Part shown: positions 26,091 to 31,153 of the stretch, piece after piece
How positions within the stretch are numbered: position 1 is the first letter of the stretch
How the letters are laid out: each line of letters opens with the position of its first letter
NCBI GenBank assembly: GCA_900543615.1
Contig: UQSC01000010.1
Coordinates: 1-31,153 of the forward strand
Length of the DNA: 31,153 bases
DNA from: an uncultured Collinsella sp.
GTDB lineage: Bacteria; Actinomycetota; Coriobacteriia; Coriobacteriales; Coriobacteriaceae
Direction of reading: 5' to 3'
Translations under genes and position numbers: made by a program
The notes under the pieces: model-generated
What the model was told of the DNA's origin: nothing
The model's database searches: none
The model's input: only the letters and a program-made list of their open reading frames with translations

Positions 26091-27236
26091 ATGCCTTGCA
26101 ACCTAGAACCGTCGTCCCGGCGCCGTAAAGCGCAGGCCTGCATCGCCCTCCTATTCGCACTGATTGCGCTTGCGCTGACCGCGCTTCCCACGACGTCGTT
26201 CGCCAGTACAGACACCGCGGGCAACGTGCTCGCAACCGAAGTTGACTCAAATCCGTCTGGCGTCAAAGGCGACCTGTACTGGGCCGGCCAAAGCCTTAAC
26301 CTAGACGACGCTTCCATCGGCCGCGATATTATCGCCGCGGGCGATACCCTCTCGATTCGCGACTGCACCATAGGCGGAGCCGTTCGCCTGGCGGCGCGCA
26401 CCATCGATATCTCCAAAACCGCAATTGATGGCAGCGTAACGGTGGCTGGCCAGCATGTCGTGCTCAACACCGGTAGCACCGCCAACTGTTTTTACGCAAT
26501 GGGCGAGACGGTTGCCCTGCGCGGCTCTGCCAAGTCGGCAGCGCTCGCAGGCGACACCGTGACAATCGATGGCACCGTCGACGGCGATGTCGAGGTTTGG
26601 GCCGATAAGCTCGTCTTGGGCAAGAATGCCCGCATTACCGGCACCGTGAACGCACACGTCTCCGAGGACCCCGAGCGCGCCGCAGGAGCCGAGGTCGGTG
26701 CGCTCAAGATCGACCGCACCGAGAACGAGGATACTTCCACCGTTAACGATGTCATCGGCGGTATCGTCGCCGCGGCACTCTCGACCTGCTTTGTCGCTCT
26801 GCCGCTCGAGCTCGTCTTTCCGCGAGCGACCGCCAGCGCCGCCGGAATGCTCCACCAGCACCCCACGCCCCTGTGGGTGAGCGGTCTTTTGGGCACGATC
26901 GCTATCGTCCCCGCCGTCCTGCTGCTGATTATCTCTATCGCCGGCCTGTCGCTTGCCGGAGCCCTCTTGTGCGGCGTTATCGGCATCGCGTTGGTCTCCA
27001 CCGCCTTTGCGGGCTGCGCGATCGCCCGCATGGTCGGACACAACCAGAACCGCTACGCCATGGCCGCCGCGGGCGGTATCGCCGCAGGTGCCCTCACGGG
27101 ACTTCCCCTCATCGGCGACTTCATCAGCGGCGTGGCCTTTGTCTTTATGCTCGGCTACGTTATCCAAATCATCTGGCGCAACGCCCGCCTCAAGACCCAA
27201 CAAGCCTCCAACACGCCAGGACTCCCCACCGCCTAG
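26091..27236 (+). CDS. Exported bactofilin-like membrane protein
   Basis: A 381-residue protein. A signal peptide or first membrane segment occupies about residues 16-39 (ACIALLFALIALALTALPTTSFA), after a basic N-terminus. Residues 45-195 form a repetitive run with short periodic strands (DLYWAGQSLNLDDASIGRDI, GDTLSIRD, GGAVRLAA, GSVTVAG, VDGDVEVWADKLVLGKNA) like the beta-helix of bactofilin/polymer-forming proteins. Residues 225-365 hold about four hydrophobic segments. It would be a membrane-anchored polymer-forming protein; the role is unknown. An earlier in-frame ATG at 26043 lies before the dyad, but GAAGGA precedes the ATG at 26091, so I start there. It is a lone gene ending at an inverted repeat. 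Confidence 0.75.
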   Translation: MPCNLEPSSRRRKAQACIALLFALIALALTALPTTSFASTDTAGNVLATEVDSNPSGVKGDLYWAGQSLNLDDASIGRDIIAAGDTLSIRDCTIGGAVRLAARTIDISKTAIDGSVTVAGQHVVLNTGSTANCFYAMGETVALRGSAKSAALAGDTVTIDGTVDGDVEVWADKLVLGKNARITGTVNAHVSEDPERAAGAEVGALKIDRTENEDTSTVNDVIGGIVAAALSTCFVALPLELVFPRATASAAGMLHQHPTPLWVSGLLGTIAIVPAVLLLIISIAGLSLAGALLCGVIGIALVSTAFAGCAIARMVGHNQNRYAMAAAGGIAAGALTGLPLIGDFISGVAFVFMLGYVIQIIWRNARLKTQQASNTPGLPTA

Positions 27237-27242
27237 CCGCCA

Positions 27243-27277
27243 ACCACCACAAAGGGGACGGGCACCTTTGTGGTGGT
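27243..27277. repeat. Perfect 13-bp hairpin with GGGACGGG loop
   Basis: ACCACCACAAAGG (27243-27255) and its exact complement (27265-27277) enclose GGACGGGCA. It follows the stop of the bactofilin-like gene by six bases, so it may stop or protect that transcript, although no T-run follows. The loop carries the GGGAC word of the dispersed repeats. Confidence 0.65.
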
Positions 27278-27303
27278 GCAGACCAACTCAACCCCTGTAT
27301 ACC

Positions 27304-27338
27304 AAAAAGGGGCGCCGACCATTGCGGTCGACGCCCTT
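27304..27338 (-). terminator. Intrinsic terminator after typA
   Basis: On the minus strand GGGCGTCGACC, loop GCAAT, and GGTCGGCGCCC form an 11-bp stem with one wobble pair, followed by CTTTTT. It lies about 30 bases after the typA stop. Confidence 0.85.
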
Positions 27339-27366
27339 TCTTATTGGCGGTTATAAGCCACAGCGC

Positions 27367-29205
<1,839 letters not shown>

Positions 29206-29322
29206 GTAGTTCCCCTATCTTCTATCCATATACAAACGGCACGCGTATGCGGCCCGCCCAGCGATACAACGCTCAGCGGGAATATTGAGCCTTTTACCGA
29301 AAACTCGTTTATTTTAGCGATT

Positions 29323-29772
29323 TTAGATGAGAGGGGTTTCCTCACCTGCAGGTTCAGGGTCGCTCCACATAAAACCATCGCCGGCGCCCATGCCCTCATA
29401 CAGCACATATGCCGAAAAGCCGCTCTCGAGCGTGGTCTCAAAGAAGCTCACGAGCAGAGCGTCGTGATAGCCACCGTCAATCTCGACACAGCCGGTATAG
29501 CCGATGGCATAGCGGGCGATGCGGCCCAGGCCCTCGTCCTTAAGGCCCATCTTGTGCTCGGAGATAAAGTTGGTGGCAGCCTCCAGGCATGCCTCCTCGC
29601 CATCCTCGTCGAGCGCGGCCAGATAGCGGTTGGAAGCAGCATCCTCGATCGCCACGACTACGCCCGGATTCTCGCCGGCGGCAAGGTCGTCCAAGAACGC
29701 ACCAATCAGGTCACACACCATGGCGTCGAGCTCGGCGGAGACGTTACCGGCGTCCTGCATATCCTGTGCCAT
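29323..29772 (-). CDS. Conserved hypothetical acidic protein
   Basis: A 149-residue soluble protein with many Asp, Glu, Ala and Gly and no membrane segment. I do not recognise a family. Sequence features are an N-terminal helix (AELDAMVCDLIGAFLDDL), a central mixed region with IARYAIGYTGCVEIDGG, and a C-terminal tail rich in Gly, Asp and Pro. No catalytic motif is visible. The ATG at 29772 has GGGAAGG upstream. It starts 30 bases after the small membrane protein gene and likely shares its transcript with the DUF151 gene. Base use is like its neighbours. Confidence 0.75.
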   Translation of the reverse strand: MAQDMQDAGNVSAELDAMVCDLIGAFLDDLAAGENPGVVVAIEDAASNRYLAALDEDGEEACLEAATNFISEHKMGLKDEGLGRIARYAIGYTGCVEIDGGYHDALLVSFFETTLESGFSAYVLYEGMGAGDGFMWSDPEPAGEETPLI

Positions 29773-29802
29773 CTCTAGACCTTCCCATCGAATCCGGCGT
29801 CG

Positions 29803-30159
29803 TTACAGTTCTTGTGCCTCGGCAGCGATCTTGGCGGCAGCGTCGCGGGCGCGCGTCATATCCATCGCGCGCTTGTCGAGTACCTTGATCTGGTTGGTCA
29901 GCATTACCGCATCGACCACACCCCAGATTACCAAGCCTGTTGAAATCGAAAACCCAAGCGCACCAACTGTACCACGAAGACGAGAACAGATTACCGCGAC
30001 AAGGGCGGAGATGATAACCATCTTGATATAGGAGCCGCGGCGCTCGCGAAGCGTGCGGGCCTGCGTCACATAGGCGATGCGAGCCGCCTCGGATGCCTCC
30101 GAGCGCATCTGGGCTTCACGCGCGATGGCGGCCGCTTCAGCCGATACGCGGGCACCCAT
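29803..30159 (-). CDS. Small two-helix membrane protein, function unknown
   Basis: A 118-residue protein. Residues 1-45 form a charged Ala/Glu/Arg-rich helix. Two hydrophobic segments follow (about 46-60, MVIISALVAVICS, and 67-88, VGALGFSISTGLVIWGVVDAVML), and the last 30 residues are again a charged helix rich in Ala, Lys and Arg. The shape suggests a membrane hairpin with two cytoplasmic helices. An upstream ATG at 30189 directly abuts the stop of the DUF151 gene but has no ribosome binding site. GGAGAGG lies seven bases before the ATG at 30159, so I choose that. No family is recognised. Confidence 0.7.
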   Translation of the reverse strand: MGARVSAEAAAIAREAQMRSEASEAARIAYVTQARTLRERRGSYIKMVIISALVAVICSRLRGTVGALGFSISTGLVIWGVVDAVMLTNQIKVLDKRAMDMTRARDAAAKIAAEAQEL

Positions 30160-30189
30160 CAACGACCTCTCCGCTCGCGTGCCAGACAT

Positions 30190-30690
30190 TTAGAAATCAT
30201 CGGGGGAGAGCGTATGGACGAACTCGTCGAACTTCTCGAACTCCTGCTCGTCGTCAACTTCCTCGGCATGGGCAGAAACGGTACCCAGGCGATTCATGAT
30301 GTCGTCCTCCACAAACATGGGGGCATTACTGCGCACGGCAAGGGCAATGGCGTCACTGGGGCGGGCGTCAATCTTGCGCTCGTCACCATCAACCAGCACG
30401 ACAATCGTCGCGTAGAACACCGGCGGCTCGGCACGAACGATCTCGATGCGCTCGAGCTTGGCGCCCAGGGCGTCGACGGTGTCAAGCAGCAGGTCATGCG
30501 TAATCGGGCGCTCGGCGCGACCGCTATCGATGCCACGGCTAATGGCCGCGGCCTCAAACGAGCCGGTCTGAATGGAAAGCGAACGCAGGGGTGCCGGCGA
30601 ATCCGACTTGCCGCAGCGCTCACGAAGCACGATAAGCGATGGCACGGGACCGGCGGCCATGACGATGGTCTCTATGTCGACACGAACCAT
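30190..30690 (-). CDS. Bifunctional nuclease family protein (DUF151)
   Basis: A 166-residue protein of the DUF151/BFN family, whose studied members cut DNA and RNA. The core is visible: THDLLLDTVDALGAKLERIEI, then the strand FYATIVVLVDGDERKIDARPSDAIALAVRSNAPMFV. The segment ARPSDAIALA is the family hallmark. The C-terminus is acidic (EEVDDEQEFEKFDEF). The frame is open further upstream, but GGAGG before the ATG at 30690 and the family pattern (MVRVDIETIVM) set this start. It is the first gene of a minus-strand group with the two small proteins, and typA lies further downstream. Confidence 0.9.
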   Translation of the reverse strand: MVRVDIETIVMAAGPVPSLIVLRERCGKSDSPAPLRSLSIQTGSFEAAAISRGIDSGRAERPITHDLLLDTVDALGAKLERIEIVRAEPPVFYATIVVLVDGDERKIDARPSDAIALAVRSNAPMFVEDDIMNRLGTVSAHAEEVDDEQEFEKFDEFVHTLSPDDF

Positions 30691-30792
30691 GGAACACCTC
30701 CGGTACGTAGCGGTTAACACACGGCAGGGTCGCCGCATTGAATAGCTATACTACCCAATCTTTCGCCCAGCACACAAAATCAAAGCAGTTAA

Positions 30793-30818
30793 TTTGGGAC
30801 GGGGCTATTTTGACTACT
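30793..30818. repeat. Dispersed intergenic word TTTGGGACGGGGCT, second clear copy
   Basis: TTTGGGACGGGGCT, then ATTTTGACTACTTT. It matches 6421-6446 at about 21 of 26 positions. It lies between the DUF151 gene and the terminator of the tRNA cluster. Confidence 0.5.
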
Positions 30819-30831
30819 TTTGTTTGATAAG

Positions 30832-30861
30832 AAAAAAGCCCCAAGGCAACGCCCCAGGGCT
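30832..30861 (-). terminator. Terminator after the tRNA-Ile gene
   Basis: On the minus strand AGCCCTGGGGC, loop GTT, and GCCTTGGGGCT form an 11-bp stem with three wobble pairs, followed by six T. It ends the tRNA transcript. Confidence 0.85.
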
Positions 30862-30874
30862 CTTAACGTTTTGA

Positions 30875-30951
30875 TGGTGGACCTGACAAGATTCGAACTT
30901 GTGACCTCCCGGTTATCAGCCGGACGCTCTAACCAACTGAGCTACAGGTCC
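30875..30951 (-). tRNA. tRNA-Ile (anticodon GAU), copy 1
   Basis: Acceptor arms GGACCTG and CAGGTCC pair fully. The anticodon loop CTGATAA gives GAU. The D-arm is AGCTCAGTTGGTTAGAGC and the T-loop GTTCGAATC. The 3' CCA is encoded. A second, apparently identical gene starts at 31099. Confidence 0.97.
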
Positions 30952-30955
30952 ATCA

Positions 30956-31031
30956 TGGTGGAGGTTAGGGGGATCGAACCCCTGACCTCAGGCTTGCAAA
31001 GCCCGCGCTCTCCCAGCTGAGCTAAACCCCC
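30956..31031 (-). tRNA. tRNA-Ala (anticodon UGC)
   Basis: Acceptor arms GGGGGTT and AACCTCC pair with one G-U. The anticodon loop TTTGCAA gives UGC. The D-arm is AGCTCAGCTGGGAGAGC and the T-loop GTTCGATCC. The 3' CCA is encoded. It lies four bases from tRNA-Ile copy 1. Confidence 0.97.
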
Positions 31032-31042
31032 ACGGAGAAAGT

Positions 31043-31087
31043 AATAAACACCCCAGCGGCGACTCGGCTCTCGCTGGGGTGTTTATT
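31043..31087. terminator. Perfect 16-bp hairpin between tRNA-Ile copy 2 and tRNA-Ala
   Basis: AATAAACACCCCAGCG (31043-31058) and its exact complement (31072-31087) enclose 13 bases. On the minus strand it ends with GGGGTGTTTATTAC, a modest T-run. It would stop transcription from tRNA-Ile copy 2 before tRNA-Ala. It may also be an RNA processing stem. Confidence 0.7.
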
Positions 31088-31098
31088 GCGAAAGAAAG

Positions 31099-31153
31099 TG
31101 GTGGACCTGACAAGATTCGAACTTGTGACCTCCCGGTTATCAGCCGGACGCTC
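31099..31153 (-). tRNA. tRNA-Ile (anticodon GAU), copy 2, cut by the window edge
   Basis: The visible 55 bases match copy 1 exactly, from the encoded CCA through the acceptor, T-arm and anticodon (GAU) to part of the D-arm. The 5' end is beyond the window. Confidence 0.93.

Noticed and set aside
30820..31020. Plus-strand frame with peptide LTRFELVTSRLSAG
   Set aside because: It is the antisense of tRNA-Ile and tRNA-Ala, another common false protein.

Overview
The window is GC-rich bacterial chromosome and reads as a member of the Coriobacteriia, most likely a Collinsella-type gut actinobacterium. The evidence is high GC with strong GC3 bias, a B. subtilis-type [4Fe-4S] PurF, a class B sortase, the AbiEi/DUF559-like protein family I associate with this group, and short GGGAC-containing intergenic repeats. 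The genus is inferred from gene style and recall, not from a marker comparison.

Left part (1-13345), mostly minus strand: a PTS EIIA protein, then purF-purM-purN read right to left. A divergent plus-strand membrane protein (4644-5873) meets a MoaE-like protein tail to tail at a shared bidirectional terminator. purE, a class B sortase and the MoaE-like gene form one minus-strand run. carA-carB lie upstream of it, separated by a 420-base gap packed with three inverted repeats. A hairpin that fits the PyrR-binding-loop consensus sits directly in front of the carA ribosome binding site.

Middle part (13346-23209), minus strand: a coriobacterial membrane protein, a half-size ABC exporter, a NUDIX ADP-ribose pyrophosphatase, purD (TTG start), purA, dnaB, and the classic rpsF-ssb-rpsR-rplI operon with a good promoter. 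Together purF/N/M/E/D/A and carAB make this a nucleotide synthesis neighbourhood joined to replication and ribosomal genes.

Right part (23560-31153): two tRNA-Ser genes (GGA, CGA), then a PD-(D/E)XK nuclease-like gene bracketed by two near-identical 65-bp palindromic elements. Next come a TRIC/UPF0126 channel with a possible structured leader, and an exported bactofilin-like membrane protein with a perfect 9+9 dyad just before its ribosome binding site. Then, on the minus strand, come typA, two small conserved proteins and a bifunctional-nuclease (DUF151) gene. The window ends in a tRNA-Ile / tRNA-Ala / tRNA-Ile cluster whose last gene is cut by the edge.

The most interesting signals are the nuclease-like gene between twin palindromes, the PyrR-type loop at carA, and several long palindromes with palindromic centres. 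I see no CRISPR array, no rRNA, no prophage and no recognisable insertion-sequence transposase.
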